The notes: a model not told the origin generated them from the sequence alone. 64,000 nt of DNA from Phaeodactylum tricornutum CCAP 1055/1 (GCF_000150955.2 NC_011674.1:62001-126000); one strand, 5' to 3'. Positions 38,893 to 51,112 are shown, numbered from the stretch's first letter. Numbers and translations: made by a program.

Positions 38893-39751
38893 TCAAAAGA
38901 ATCCGGCGCCTTCCTTTTTCTTTTTTTCCAACTTGTCCGCTTCTTCCGAGAATCCCATGGCTTTCAGTTTGGCCTTACCTTCCGCTTTGCCACCCATGGC
39001 TTCCGTCCGCAACAACGCCATTTCCACGGCAGTTTTGCCCCAATCCACGCCGTGATTGCTGTCTCCCGAGGACCGCGCCTGGACCTGGGCTTCGTCCAAA
39101 CACGTGAGCACACCAAAAATGACGGGCGTCGAGGTTTGCAGACCAATATTCATAATTCCTTTGGCCACGGCGTCACTAATGTATTCGAAATGCATGGTTT
39201 CTCCTTTAATGAGGACACCGGTCGTGATAATGGCGTCGACGGTGCCGCTGAGGGCGAGAAAACGCGCCGCCATGGGGAGTTCAAAGGCACCCGGGACGGA
39301 TGTTTCGAAGATGTTGTCCTCCTCCACCTGACAGGCCCGCAATCCCTCTTTGATGCCGTCGACGAGATTCGTCACGTGCTCGTCGTTCCAACGCGTACGG
39401 ATAATCCCGATGCGCATTGCGGATCCGTCCAAATCGGCGTCAAAGCTCACTTCACTCTCCGCCGCCTGGAAGCGATGTGTGACGTGATTCAGTGTGATGC
39501 GAAAAGAATACGGACAAACGTGATTCAGTGTGATGCGAAAAGAATACGGACAATGGTTTGTGTGAGTGTGCGCATGACTACGGTGAAAGCAGGGAGCGTG
39601 GGTGGGTGGATCGAACAGCCTAACGAATACAGTCTCGTACCTGTAGGGTGAACAGGGTGCGTGTGTGCGTACCGGACCGAATCGTAGGGACAAAGGCCCA
39701 GGACGCCATTGGCAGCAGGCCAAAAAGGAACAAGGATCCGACACGGAGCAT
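38893..39751 (-). CDS. ribH: 6,7-dimethyl-8-ribityllumazine synthase, plastid-targeted
   Basis: Two exons on the minus strand, 39641-39751 (37 codons) and 38893-39465, give 227 residues; the intron 39466-39640 is phase 0. Exon 1 is MLRVGSLFLFGLLPMASWAF followed by VPTIRSGTHTRT: a signal peptide whose end, SWAFVP, matches the diatom ASAFAP motif, so plastid import is predicted. Exon 2 is the enzyme: MRIGIIRTRWNDEHVTNLVD, SVPGAFELPMAARFLAL, TTGVLIKGETMHFEYISDAV, MNIGLQTSTPVIFGVLTC and a GNDxGxKA-like DSNHGVDWGKTAVEMALL. It makes the riboflavin precursor lumazine from 3,4-dihydroxy-2-butanone 4-phosphate and ribitylaminouracil. The C-terminal tail is lysine-rich. The long open frame running through the intron is fortuitous. 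Confidence 0.93.
39484..39553. repeat. 36-bp tandem duplication inside the lumazine synthase intron
   Basis: The unit GTGATTCAGTGTGATGCG plus AAAAGAATACGGACAAAC occurs at 39484-39519 and again at 39520-39553. It lies just upstream (in gene sense) of the splice acceptor. Since it is a multiple of three it also keeps a frame open through the intron. Confidence 0.9.
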
Positions 39752-40437
39752 TAGTGAGGGATGATAGGGAAAGCGCGAGACTTGATGAATGGAAAAAGGG
39801 AATACCGATAGCGTGATTTGGGTTTAGAATGAGAGAAACAGAGAAAGCCAATTGCTTGAGAACTGTAAAAAGATAGATAGATAGAGTGGGATGTGCCGAG
39901 AATGGAAGGAGAATTCCTGTTCGTGCAACCAAACGTCGTCAAACCTCACGTCACGCCAATGAATTTTGTCCAACAATTTCTGATCACTGACTTGACCGTG
40001 AAACAAAGGTGCGCTCGGGCTTTTGCCGAAATGGGACGAACGACGCAGCGAACGCGCGCGGGATATATGATGTGGGTAAGTAGCACAGCACGCCTAACGA
40101 TCTTTGGTAGATCTTACCCGAGGATGCGGTAATGTAAAATACTTTTTTTCATAAAAGGACATGTCCTGTTAGATAGTTTTAAGACATTCAGAGTTCCTGG
40201 TCGTTGCTGACGTAGTATTGGACAGGTACAATAACAACTGTCAATGGGCGTATGACATACGTGTATAGTACGGTATCCTTTTTTCCCAAGTCTGGGCCCG
40301 GACAGGAAACCTTGTAAGCTTTGTGAGGCCAACGTCCCTATTCCATTCACTGTCAATAGAAAGAGATAGCTGGTTGGATTACCTGATAGAAAACCTCGGT
40401 TGTCTACCTTTCATTTTTCTGTCTCTTTCTCACGACC
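39752..40437. promoter_or_regulatory. Divergent intergenic region
   Basis: It holds the promoters of lumazine synthase (minus) and the hydroxyacid dehydrogenase (plus). TTCACTGTCAAT at 40346-40357 lies about 85 bp before the latter ATG. No gene was seen. Confidence 0.4.
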
Positions 40438-41769
40438 ATGAAAATTGCCGTCACCATGTTGCTTACTCCTCGAATCCTTCCGTCATTATCCCGTTGTCGG
40501 GGACGTCGTACATTCCCTTGTAGCACGTCCGTCTGGAATACGAGTAGCGTCAGGCACCGCCACAGCCACAGCATCCGTCTCTGTAGCCCTACGTACGGTC
40601 CAAGAAGCCCACTACGATTGTTGCCATCGACGACGACGAATTCACTTCGTCGGACGCGACGATCCGTTCTCCACGACAGTGTCGGCGCCTGGCGTGGGCG
40701 TACTCCACAACACCGAACTATCATGTCGTCCACGACTACGACCCCCCGCACGCTCCATCGCAAACCCAAGGTTGTCTTTCTGAACGCGGCTCGTCTCGAC
40801 TACGATCAGCAGCTCGACTGGTCGCGTTTGCGGAATCTTTGCGACGAACTGACTCTCGGTGACCGGGACACCGTCACGGACGAGGCCGAGCTGCTACGCA
40901 TGGTCCAACAACAGGATATCGTCGTCGCCAAGGAAATGCCCGTACCCGCCCACATTCTGGCACAATTCCCAAACACGGTCCGACTCATTTGTGAAGCCGG
41001 GACGGGATACAACAATTGGCCCGTCGCCTTGGCCCGCAAAAGCCGGGACCTGCCCGTATGCAACCTTCCCACCTACAGCACCGAAGCCGTCGCGCACATG
41101 GCCGTCACCTACATTATGAACTTTTCCGTCAGCATGTTCCGACAACAAGAAATGCTCCGACAAGGGGACCGCCGGAACTTTACCGGACCCTTCACGCTAC
41201 CGCTGCGGGAACTCAACGGCAGTACGGTGGGCTTGGTTAGTGGAGCCGGACGTATCGGCACGCGAGTCGCCCACGTCTGTCTCGCGCTCGGAATGAAGGT
41301 TTACGTTTCTAGTCGGGCAGGACAGTTCGCTCCTGATCACACTCTGTACGGACACCCCGACGTCGTGTGTACCAGCGACGTCGACGAGGTCTTGCGAGTG
41401 GCCGATTACGTTTCCATCCATACTCCTTTAAACGAACAAACGCGAGGCAGCTTTGGAAAGGCGCAGATTGAGCGAATGAAACCCACCGCCTTTTTAATCA
41501 ACACCGCACGGGGGGCCGTCTGTGCCGAAGACGAACTCGTTGCGTGTTTGCGAGACAACGTCATTGCCGGGGCCGGACTGGACGTGACCGCGACGGAACC
41601 GCCGGCCATGGACAGTCCGTTGTGGGACTTGCCCAACTGCTGGCTCTCTCCGCATACCGGATGGCGGCGACTGGAAACAAGACAACGACTCGTGGATATG
41701 ACGGCCGACAATATTGAAGCCTTTGTCAATGCCAACAGTCCGAAAGATTACATCAATGTGGTGAACTGA
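40438..41769 (+). CDS. D-isomer-specific 2-hydroxyacid dehydrogenase, organelle leader likely
   Basis: The ORF of 443 codons starts with ATG at 40438. The first 95 residues are rich in Arg, Ser and Thr with almost no acidic residues and a mild hydrophobic start, suggesting an organelle leader; an internal ATG (MSSTTTTPRTLHRKPKVV) could make a cytosolic form. The enzyme part has both halves of the family fold: ICEAGTGYNNWPV and NLPTYSTEAVAHMAVTYIMN, the NAD site TVGLVSGAGRIGTRVAHVCL, DYVSIHTPLNEQTRG, INTARGAVCAEDEL with the substrate Arg, LDVTATEPPAMDSPL with the catalytic Glu, and SPHTGWRR with the catalytic His. Possible substrates are hydroxypyruvate, glycerate or glyoxylate, but the specificity cannot be read here. 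No intron is seen. Confidence 0.9.
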   Translation: MKIAVTMLLTPRILPSLSRCRGRRTFPCSTSVWNTSSVRHRHSHSIRLCSPTYGPRSPLRLLPSTTTNSLRRTRRSVLHDSVGAWRGRTPQHRTIMSSTTTTPRTLHRKPKVVFLNAARLDYDQQLDWSRLRNLCDELTLGDRDTVTDEAELLRMVQQQDIVVAKEMPVPAHILAQFPNTVRLICEAGTGYNNWPVALARKSRDLPVCNLPTYSTEAVAHMAVTYIMNFSVSMFRQQEMLRQGDRRNFTGPFTLPLRELNGSTVGLVSGAGRIGTRVAHVCLALGMKVYVSSRAGQFAPDHTLYGHPDVVCTSDVDEVLRVADYVSIHTPLNEQTRGSFGKAQIERMKPTAFLINTARGAVCAEDELVACLRDNVIAGAGLDVTATEPPAMDSPLWDLPNCWLSPHTGWRRLETRQRLVDMTADNIEAFVNANSPKDYINVVN

Positions 41770-42000
41770 TACAAAGGTCTAATTCTGACGCCGGGCTGAA
41801 TGGAACTTAGAATGTGTCTCGGCTTTCGCCGTTGTCGCTGTGTGTCGTTCAAATACCACGACAATCCATGGGTTGAGGCAATCACTCTCCCACCCGGCTT
41901 TTTCCGCGTGTTTCGACCGCTAGCTAGCAAGCTTGTAGAATCTAGCACAACTTGGATGTTGTAATTTATAATGTTGCTGCTCTACGCTTCTGCGTTTCTT

Positions 42001-44044
<2,044 letters not shown>

Positions 44045-44629
44045 ATGCGCCAACTTGTTGCTGCCTGCCTTCTTTGGATGGCGGGTACTTCGTACTTGGT
44101 GGATGGTCATACTCCAATGCTGCGCAAAGGTCAAGACACGGTCCCGAACCGCAATGGTGACGAGGGAGCCAAGGAAGAACACCGACACTCTCGTCACGAA
44201 GAGCAACGAAACAGAGACCTTTCGGCTTGGCAAGACTCTGTCGAACGTGATGATCATGGATTGATGCTCCGAATGTTGCAGGACGTCTGGACTCAGAGTA
44301 TATTGACGACAGCGGTAACGGCAACGACGACGAGAGCTCCGGTCGAAGAAACAGATGGTGTTGCTTCTATCGGATTTTTTAGCAAAGCTCCAACTCTTGC
44401 TCCGCTCGCTGACGGTACGACCACTCCGACACTCGCTCCGCAAAGCCAGCTAGGTGTCACCGAAATCGATTCTATGCTTCCAAGTGATTTTCCTTCATTG
44501 ATTCCATCATATGGGCCTTCTGCTGTTCCTTCTGATGAGCCATCCAACATTCCGTCGGACGTCCCCTCTTTCATTCCTTCGGATGCACCTTCCGGCATTC
44601 CTTCAACGAAACCCTCCTCAATAGGGTGA
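44045..44629 (+). CDS. Small secreted PSD-repeat protein
   Basis: The ORF of 194 codons starts with ATG at 44045. A signal peptide (MRQLVAACLLWMAGTSYLVD) is followed by a charged region (EHRHSRHEEQRNRD), then Thr/Ala-rich segments (TTAVTATTTRAP, APTLAPLADGTTTPTLAPQ). The C-terminal 60 residues are PSD repeats (LPSDFPSLIPSYGPSAVPSD, then EPSNIPSDVPSFIPSDAPSG). Such linkers occur in many secreted or wall-associated diatom proteins, usually before a globular domain. Here the chain stops right after the repeats, so it may be a truncated relative of the neighbour at 45347-46786. It may act at the cell surface. Confidence 0.7.
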   Translation: MRQLVAACLLWMAGTSYLVDGHTPMLRKGQDTVPNRNGDEGAKEEHRHSRHEEQRNRDLSAWQDSVERDDHGLMLRMLQDVWTQSILTTAVTATTTRAPVEETDGVASIGFFSKAPTLAPLADGTTTPTLAPQSQLGVTEIDSMLPSDFPSLIPSYGPSAVPSDEPSNIPSDVPSFIPSDAPSGIPSTKPSSIG

Positions 44630-45346
44630 TTGGTGGTATCGCTTTCCTCCAACTGTCCCTGGATGGTCCCGTCACAGCAAATGCCCTAGACGGAAGCAAG
44701 AATTTGCAAGAACAATTAGAGTCTCCATAGAAAGAGGAAGGAGTCAACAGGATTTTGATAAGCAATTATATATCATGGTATTTTAGGAGAAAAGTATTAC
44801 GTGGTATAGCATTGCATTGACAACGACATCTTCCTAACATTCAACGGTTCAGCCTTCACCGTAGTTCCGTACGTATTCGAGAGTTAACTTGTCACAGCAA
44901 TCTTTGGGTGCTCGAAGCCGCCTTTCTTCCCAGCGATTACCCAAACCTGTTTTGGTGTTTTTATCCTATTTACTCCAAAAAGCGTTCGCTTGACTGTGAG
45001 GAGCACCGTTCCTGCACCAATCCTGCTATCCACAAGAATATCTGCAGTATAGTACAAGCTTACTTAGCAGTCCTATATATTAATTTTTCCGGGAACGCGC
45101 GAAAGGATAAAAGTTTCGTCGCAACGATAAAGCCCGTTTACGAAAATAGTCTTAAGTATGTGACAGAACGACACAAAATAAACGTTATTTTTTTAACAAA
45201 CACAACAGTCCGCGTGCACTCGAGTCAGTTTTTTCTTGTTGGAGTCGTCACATTTTCAACGATCCGCTCGCTCAATCGAAGCTCGGATTCTTTCACCTTC
45301 ATTTCTTCACCGCTATCCATTGCAGCAGCCCACCGCTACGTTAACC
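44630..45346. other. Intergenic between the two PSD-repeat genes
   Basis: TTGACTGTGAGG, a copy of the recurrent element, lies at about 44990-45001. I looked for a remnant of a globular domain downstream of the first PSD gene and saw none. Frames here are short or AT-rich. Confidence 0.4.
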
Positions 45347-46786
45347 ATGAATTTCGCTCTCGCTTGCCAAGTCTTCCTTGCTTCTTTTGCTTTGGTCTCT
45401 GCCCATGACACCCGGGGACGAAGGCTACGTTTGCCGAAGCGAGTCAAGATAACGAAGATGGACTTGCCAGAATTCATGCCAACTGAGGATTTGCCCGAAA
45501 TCACGCCAACCGAGTATTTGCCCACCGAATTTCCCTCACTCACTCCTGATAGCGAGTCACTCGAGTTAGCAAGCGAGTCTACTTCCCTAGTCCCCAGCGA
45601 TGCCCCTTCAATGGTCCCGTCGGATGCCCCTTCAATGGTTCCCTCGGATGCACCTTCAATGGTTCCCTCGGATGCACCATCCATGATCCCCTCAGACGCT
45701 CCTTCCATGGTTCCAAGCCCTTCTCCGACCCCTTGGCCAGATGTCAAGTGGGCGCCCACACTGAACGACATTAACAGTCCTGGTGAGGCTCCTGATTTTC
45801 TGTTTGGCTCTACTCTTTCCATGTCCAAGGATGGGTCTATCGTCGCTGTCCTTACTGGAGGATTCAATGGAACCGTGAGTGTATACGAGATTAATTCGGA
45901 CGGCTGGGCCCAAATCGGAGAGCCCATTCCAGCTATCAATAACCAAGGTATACAATTGACGCCGGATGGCACTGACTTACTTGTGCACGGTCTAGATGCG
46001 CAAGTATTTCAATTTGTAGACAACGCGTGGATTCAGGTTGGTGAAGACATACCATCGCAATCAACTGACTCCAGCAGTTCTATTTCCGACGATGGACTGA
46101 CAGTGGCTATCGGCCTTCCTGGGGCCACCACTCTCTTTTCATCGGTGGGCTCGGTTGAGGTTTATTCGTTCGATGGCTCCGCCTGGAACCTAATACGCAC
46201 AATTGATGGAGATGAAAGCGACGATCGAAACTTCGGGCGTCACTTGTCTCTTTCCGGCGACGGCAACACTCTCTCCGTTTCTGGTCGCGGAACGTCTTCC
46301 ATTGCCAATGTGTACGTCAAAACTTACCATATTGCTGACACTGTCTATCTGCTGGGCAGACAAGACGCTGCACCGAACAATGGCAACTATATAGTTCCCT
46401 CGCTTTCCAGAGATGGAAGCCGCTTGGCAATTCTCGATCCGGCAGGAAAGGTGCGGTCGTTCAAGTTTGAAGCAGCCGAGTGGAAAGAAGTGAGCAATGG
46501 GTTGCCCGAGAGTTTTGATCCAAGGGTCGTCCGTGGTTCCACGGATGGTACCTCCCTGATCATGTGCAATCCCAATTTGGGAACCGTCAAGGTTTTCGCC
46601 CTGGATGAAGAAACCTGGGTTGAACGAGGCGAAGACATTGGTGATGCCGAGATAGTCCTGTTGGGACGCGACTGCGCACTTTCGGGAGACGGTTCCATGG
46701 CCGTCGCTAGTGGATGGATTATGAAAGGAACGGCGGATGGTGTCATTGGCTTTTGGCAAGCGGAGGTTGTGGCAGACGCAGAATAG
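45347..46786 (+). CDS. Secreted PSD-repeat protein with a beta-propeller-like domain
   Basis: I use the ATG at 45347 (MNFALACQVFLASFALVSAH), a clear signal peptide; the frame is open from 45236. This gives 479 residues. After a basic stretch (RLRLPKRVKITK) come LPEFMPTEDLPEITPTEYLP and about six units of PSDAPSMV, built from 24-bp DNA repeats at about 45593-45717. The rest, about 330 residues, has repeated strands with the form LSMSKDGSIVAVLTGG, SISDDGLTVAIGLPG, LSLSGDGNTLSVSGRG, LSRDGSRLAILD, ALSGDGSMAVASG, each followed by a VxVYxxxxxxW strand. This matches a seven-bladed propeller of the FG-GAP/Kelch-like or WD-like kind found in diatom secreted proteins. Surface or wall binding is likely; the ligand is unknown. 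Confidence 0.8.
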   Translation: MNFALACQVFLASFALVSAHDTRGRRLRLPKRVKITKMDLPEFMPTEDLPEITPTEYLPTEFPSLTPDSESLELASESTSLVPSDAPSMVPSDAPSMVPSDAPSMVPSDAPSMIPSDAPSMVPSPSPTPWPDVKWAPTLNDINSPGEAPDFLFGSTLSMSKDGSIVAVLTGGFNGTVSVYEINSDGWAQIGEPIPAINNQGIQLTPDGTDLLVHGLDAQVFQFVDNAWIQVGEDIPSQSTDSSSSISDDGLTVAIGLPGATTLFSSVGSVEVYSFDGSAWNLIRTIDGDESDDRNFGRHLSLSGDGNTLSVSGRGTSSIANVYVKTYHIADTVYLLGRQDAAPNNGNYIVPSLSRDGSRLAILDPAGKVRSFKFEAAEWKEVSNGLPESFDPRVVRGSTDGTSLIMCNPNLGTVKVFALDEETWVERGEDIGDAEIVLLGRDCALSGDGSMAVASGWIMKGTADGVIGFWQAEVVADAE

Positions 46787-46951
46787 TGCACGTCGCCCAG
46801 AGTTGATTCGGCAAAGGCAATGACACGTTCCAATCATAGTTAGGTGCATTTGCGCTACTCTTAGAGGTTACAGCGTCACGTAGTGATGCATTCTATACAT
46901 TTCCTATTACTCAAGATTGATTTGTGACAGTCCCAACTCCGTTGTGTTGTG

Positions 46952-47596
46952 TTAGAGCATCTTTTTGAGCCTCTCACGTTGTTCGTTGAGCTGGCGCAAG
47001 GCTAGATCCGCTTCATCCCCGTCCAGAGCGTATTCGCGTAGAACCGCAAAGTCCACGTAATTCAGAGTCTTTTCGTGGGTCGCTTGCAAGAAAAGCTTGG
47101 GCGCGTTCCAGGCTTGGTAGGCCTGTACCCAGCGCTCGGCACAAAGGCACCAAAGATCCCCGTCCCGCAGTCCTGGGAAGTGGTATTGGGGCACGGGCGT
47201 ACTCAGGTCGTTTCCGACCGCACGGGAATATTCCAGAAACTTGTCGGTCACGCGTACACACACGGTGTGTCGTCCCACGTCGGCTTCTCCGGTGGAACAG
47301 TAGCCATTGCGGTAAAAGCCGGTACCGATGCCACTCGCCCGCACGTTGTCGCAACAACAGGCCAGGGAAGTGCCGAGCACGTTGGCGGCGGCCGACGCCG
47401 CTTGCGGACGTTCATCCTCGGTGGCCATGCGGTAACGTGAGACATGGCGATGTGGTGCTGGAGTTGTTGGTGAGACCAAGAGAGGAGCAAAAGCAGTCGT
47501 CAGTGACGACAACCCGAACGATACGGTGACTATCCACCAGACGCACAACTTTGCGTACACGACTGGTGATGCGGCGACGGACTTGGTGTGGTGCAT
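46952..47596 (-). CDS. DUF2237 protein, plastid-targeted
   Basis: The start is the ATG at 47594-47596 (MHHTKSVAASPVVYAKLCVW), giving 214 residues; the frame extends upstream without need. The hydrophobic core WWIVTVSFGLSSLTTAFAP ends in TAFAP, the diatom plastid signal, then an Arg/His/Ser stretch. The mature part is DUF2237: NVLGTSLACCCDN, GFYRNGYCSTGEADVGRHTV, CVRVTDKFLEYSRAVGNDLS, PVPQYHFPGLRDGDLWCLCA, RWVQAYQAW and LQATHEKTLNYVDFAVL. Several conserved Cys and His suggest a metal or redox site. The family is mostly bacterial, with plant and algal members; the biochemical role is unknown. No intron is seen. Confidence 0.9.
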   Translation of the reverse strand: MHHTKSVAASPVVYAKLCVWWIVTVSFGLSSLTTAFAPLLVSPTTPAPHRHVSRYRMATEDERPQAASAAANVLGTSLACCCDNVRASGIGTGFYRNGYCSTGEADVGRHTVCVRVTDKFLEYSRAVGNDLSTPVPQYHFPGLRDGDLWCLCAERWVQAYQAWNAPKLFLQATHEKTLNYVDFAVLREYALDGDEADLALRQLNEQRERLKKML

Positions 47597-48064
47597 TGTG
47601 TTTGTGCACGGTAATGTAAACCGAACCAGCAAACTAGCAATCAAACGAACCAAAGCCTTTCGTGCTACGAGTCCGAGGGAATGAAGACTGTTGAGTGAGA
47701 ATTGAAAAAGGTGATTCACTGTTATTTTGATCGTCGATTCCTCTCTAGCTAGCTAGAATAGAGTACAGAATATGCATGGTCCGACCATATTCTCCGACGC
47801 CTTTCCTCTGGTTACACCCTCCCATCGACAAACCCGTGACGTGAAATCCTCGTAGGGCTACGCATGTCCTTCTGGTCCTCTCCAGTGACAAGAATTAACC
47901 CATAGCCAGACTAGGTGAAATTTAAGGAGGTAACCATCTACCGTAACCAACTACTGTCAACACCTATAGTGTACCTATCACTAACTAACTACTATCAACA
48001 GTACACGTGGTTGGCAATAACAACACTTTGTTGTATGGTTGGGGTACCGACTAAAATGGGGATT
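47597..48064. other. Intergenic, nothing recognised
   Basis: The upstream side of the DUF2237 gene. GATTCACTGTTATTTT at about 47712 is a weak copy of the recurrent element. No gene was seen. Confidence 0.4.
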
Positions 48065-49780
48065 TTAGGCCGAAAATTGCGCGAGCACGTGTGGTGCGGT
48101 CAAACCGTGGAGGCATTCCCGTTGATCCCACAGAAATTGTCTCCAGACGGCCCAGTCGGACTGTCGGGCGTACTGAAAGGCCGTGTAGGAGCGTTTGTCG
48201 GCAATCAAAAAGAGGACCGGATCGCGTTGCGTAATCCAGGTACCAATGGCGAGTTGCGGTGTGGGATTCCAACAGGCGTCGTGCAGTGGGGTGCGGCCGT
48301 AATCGTCCCGGACCCGTACACTCAATCCCACGTCTTCCAAGAGGAACTGCACCATATCGACAAAGCCACGCCGACAGGCCATGTTCAACAGACCTTCGCC
48401 GAAGCGATTGAAGCAATCGAGGACGGTGCGACCGTGTTGTTGGTAGTACGTGCGGAGTTGATCGACTTGATTGTTGCGGGCGAGGTTGACGACCGTCATG
48501 TTGTAGGCCGCCATTTGGTCTTCGGAAATGACGGGGAAGAAGTTTTCCAGTTCCAGTGCGGGCTTGACAACCAGCTTGGCGCCCCACAAGGCTTCGACGA
48601 GTTGTACTAGGTAGGTATCGGGATCCACTCCACTCGTTTGCGGATCAGGCAAGAGAACGTTGGGGGGTGGTCGGGGAATCATCAGGTCGGTGCAAAGCTT
48701 GGGAGCACACGGTGGACCGTGGGTTTTGGAACTGGAAACGGCCGGCATGATTGGTGCCGTGTCCGGTACAATGGCGTGTTGCAAGGCCTGAAGATCGACG
48801 CGGGAACGCTTGTTTTCGTCGCGACGGAGCGGCGGCGAATCGGGTGGGGACGTCCCGTGGTCCGAGCCGGTGCCGGACGAATCGGTTTCGGAGGCTGTCG
48901 TACTGGAAGGCGCGGTCGGGATGGATCCAAACGGAAGCTTGATATCTTGTGCGAGACTGGCGGATCGTTTCCGTCCGGATTGGAGTCGATTGCGTCGAGC
49001 GACGAGTTCCAGCACGACGCGATCGGCAAAGGTTCGTAAATCCCGTTGATCGTCGGCGTTCAAACCTTGCGGTCTGGGTTGGCGATCGAGCAAACAGAGG
49101 GCACCCAATCGGTAGCCTTCCGGTGTGGTAACGGCACACCCCGCATAAAAGCGCAGGGCCATGGATCCTTGGACGGCGGGTTTGTGACGGTAGAGGGGAT
49201 CGAGGGTCGCGTCGGGGACCACGAGTAGTCCGGACGGGTCGAGAATGGTGTGTCCACAAAAGGTGTCGCGCCGGGGCGTATCTCGCGGGGACAATCCGTC
49301 CCCCACCATACTTTTGCGGCACTGCCGACCGAGGTCAATGAGGGAAAGACAGGCCCAGGGCACTTGAAAGCGTTCCTGTACCTCCCGTGTAATGGCGTCG
49401 AACGCCGGATCGTCCCGCGACGAGTCGAGGATTTCGTACGAGCGCAACACCAACAGACGGGCGGCCTCGTGTTCGGGCGTTTGTCGCGTCCGATCCGAGC
49501 TGGTCGGATGGTCGGGCATGATCCAGTCCGTCACGTGCGTTGCGGATGCGGATTCCGTAACTTGTAGTGTCGTGGGTTGTGGTGGTATGGTGACGGTGGA
49601 CGCAGGCTCCTCGTTGCGGGACGGGACAACGACGCGGGGACTAATGTGAACCCCTTGCAAGGCCTCCAACAAGGCTGCTTCCGTGTCGTAGTCGAGGACG
49701 GAGCGGTTGCGTGGACACGCTGTCCCAGTGTTCCCATTGTTCGCAGTGTTCGCAATGCGCAGTTGCGGAACGTCGGTCAT
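48065..49780 (-). CDS. GAF domain and ankyrin-repeat protein
   Basis: The start is the ATG at 49778-49780 (MTDVPQLRIANTANNG), giving 571 residues; the frame is open upstream to 50134 but low-complexity. At about 100-260 is a GAF domain close to those of bacterial sensor kinases: ARLLVLRSYEILDSSRDD, VPWACLSLIDLGRQC, RDTFCGHTILD, LVVPDATLDPLYRHKP, MALRFYAGCAVTTPEGYRLG and ALCLLDRQPR. A Ser/Pro-rich linker follows (SSTTASETDSSGTGSD). At about 440-540 are ankyrin-like repeats: NQVDQLRTYYQQHG, GEGLLNMACRRGFVDMVQFL, DYGRTPLHDACWN, and a last SYTAFQYARQ. GAF could bind a small ligand and the ankyrin part a protein partner. No kinase or other output is present. Signalling in the cytosol is inferred. 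Confidence 0.85.
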   Translation of the reverse strand: MTDVPQLRIANTANNGNTGTACPRNRSVLDYDTEAALLEALQGVHISPRVVVPSRNEEPASTVTIPPQPTTLQVTESASATHVTDWIMPDHPTSSDRTRQTPEHEAARLLVLRSYEILDSSRDDPAFDAITREVQERFQVPWACLSLIDLGRQCRKSMVGDGLSPRDTPRRDTFCGHTILDPSGLLVVPDATLDPLYRHKPAVQGSMALRFYAGCAVTTPEGYRLGALCLLDRQPRPQGLNADDQRDLRTFADRVVLELVARRNRLQSGRKRSASLAQDIKLPFGSIPTAPSSTTASETDSSGTGSDHGTSPPDSPPLRRDENKRSRVDLQALQHAIVPDTAPIMPAVSSSKTHGPPCAPKLCTDLMIPRPPPNVLLPDPQTSGVDPDTYLVQLVEALWGAKLVVKPALELENFFPVISEDQMAAYNMTVVNLARNNQVDQLRTYYQQHGRTVLDCFNRFGEGLLNMACRRGFVDMVQFLLEDVGLSVRVRDDYGRTPLHDACWNPTPQLAIGTWITQRDPVLFLIADKRSYTAFQYARQSDWAVWRQFLWDQRECLHGLTAPHVLAQFSA

Positions 49781-51112
49781 CACGATACTGTGAACGAAAT
49801 ACGTTCGGAATGGGTACAGCAAGAACGAATTTGAAGCAAATCTACACAACAGACTGGTCAATGGCGAACGTCTGTGTGTGTTGGTGTGAATTGTGGTAAT
49901 GGAATGGGCCAGGGAAACACAGAACACAATAAAAAGGGATTTGCTTTTGGACTCTTCCTCTGAGGCAGTCGGACCGAACCCACCCAATCCTTGGCGTGAG
50001 TTGTGTTGTTGGGTGCAAGCGCTCGAAACGGAACAACTTTCTGAACCGATACAACTTTTTGTGAGTGAGAATGGAACCGACGAGAACTGCAACTGCAACT
50101 GCCAGCGCACACACACACAAAAAGTGAGAGTCAACAGAGACCAAACAGGCAGTGTGTGTGTGCCAGACCCCGTGGTGGTGTGTGTGTGCTGGAGAAAGAA
50201 GGGCCCGCGGGTGTGAGTAAGAGTCGTGGTCGGTTATCGGTGGTCGGTGACTGGAACGAAGAGGCGCTGTTACCTCGGAACGAGGGACAGCTGCTTTTTT
50301 CTCGAACCGACGGGCCATCCCAACACTGGGATATAACGAGAATGTTTGTGTTGGGCTGGTGTTGCTGACTCATACACGCACTCTCTCTCCCGACACTGGA
50401 CTCGGACATCGCGCGGCGAAAACTAGAGCAGTCATCCTCACACGTCCGGAGAACATGGGATTGCGTAAGTGAGACGCTAATGCGCGACTCGAAGCAAGAA
50501 ATACAGACGTTTCATTTTTTAAGTAACGAATACCACAGACACGGTAGTCGCCAGCACTTTCCCATTCGGTGTCATCGACAAAGAAATTCCGCAGATGGTC
50601 GGCCTCTTCCATGCATCCGTAGTTCGGCCAGCGCAGTCGGTCGCGCGCCGCCGATGGGCGTTCGTTCCGCCGTGCCACCTCATCACGACAGGGTAGGGTT
50701 GTCTCCCGACTCCGGTGCGGTACGTCTCCGTGGCGCCCCTGTTCCCCTGTTCCTGGAACCGGGTAGAACTACCGACCTGGTAGCACTAGCTAGAACCAGT
50801 CTCTTCCGTAATTGGAGTTTCTCTAGAACGCAAGATACTTACTACCTTCCGGGAATAAGAGTTGTATCGACAACAAATGACCAACAGTCCGAGTAAGGTA
50901 CCGGTACTGCACATTGTCTACACGGACTACTGACAATCAAGGTGTCAAACTCACGGTGACTTACTGCTGTAAGACACCTCTCTCATAGTCAAAACCCCTC
51001 ACATTATTGGATTTTACGTTCCCGATCCAATTCCTTATCCATTCCTCCCTCTATCCGCACCACATACACACACGCACACGCACATGCATACAGGTACAAC
51101 CGACGATTCACA
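49781..51112. other. Long intergenic region upstream of GAF-ankyrin and downstream of DNMT5
   Basis: About 1.3 kb, with short CA/GT-rich patches (about 50113-50190 and 51060-51085). Frames on both strands have no domain. The 3' flank of DNMT5 lies at its right end. Confidence 0.4.

Noticed and set aside
45593-45717. CRISPR-like array
   Set aside because: The regular 24-bp repeats have no spacers and encode PSDAPSMV units of a secreted protein.
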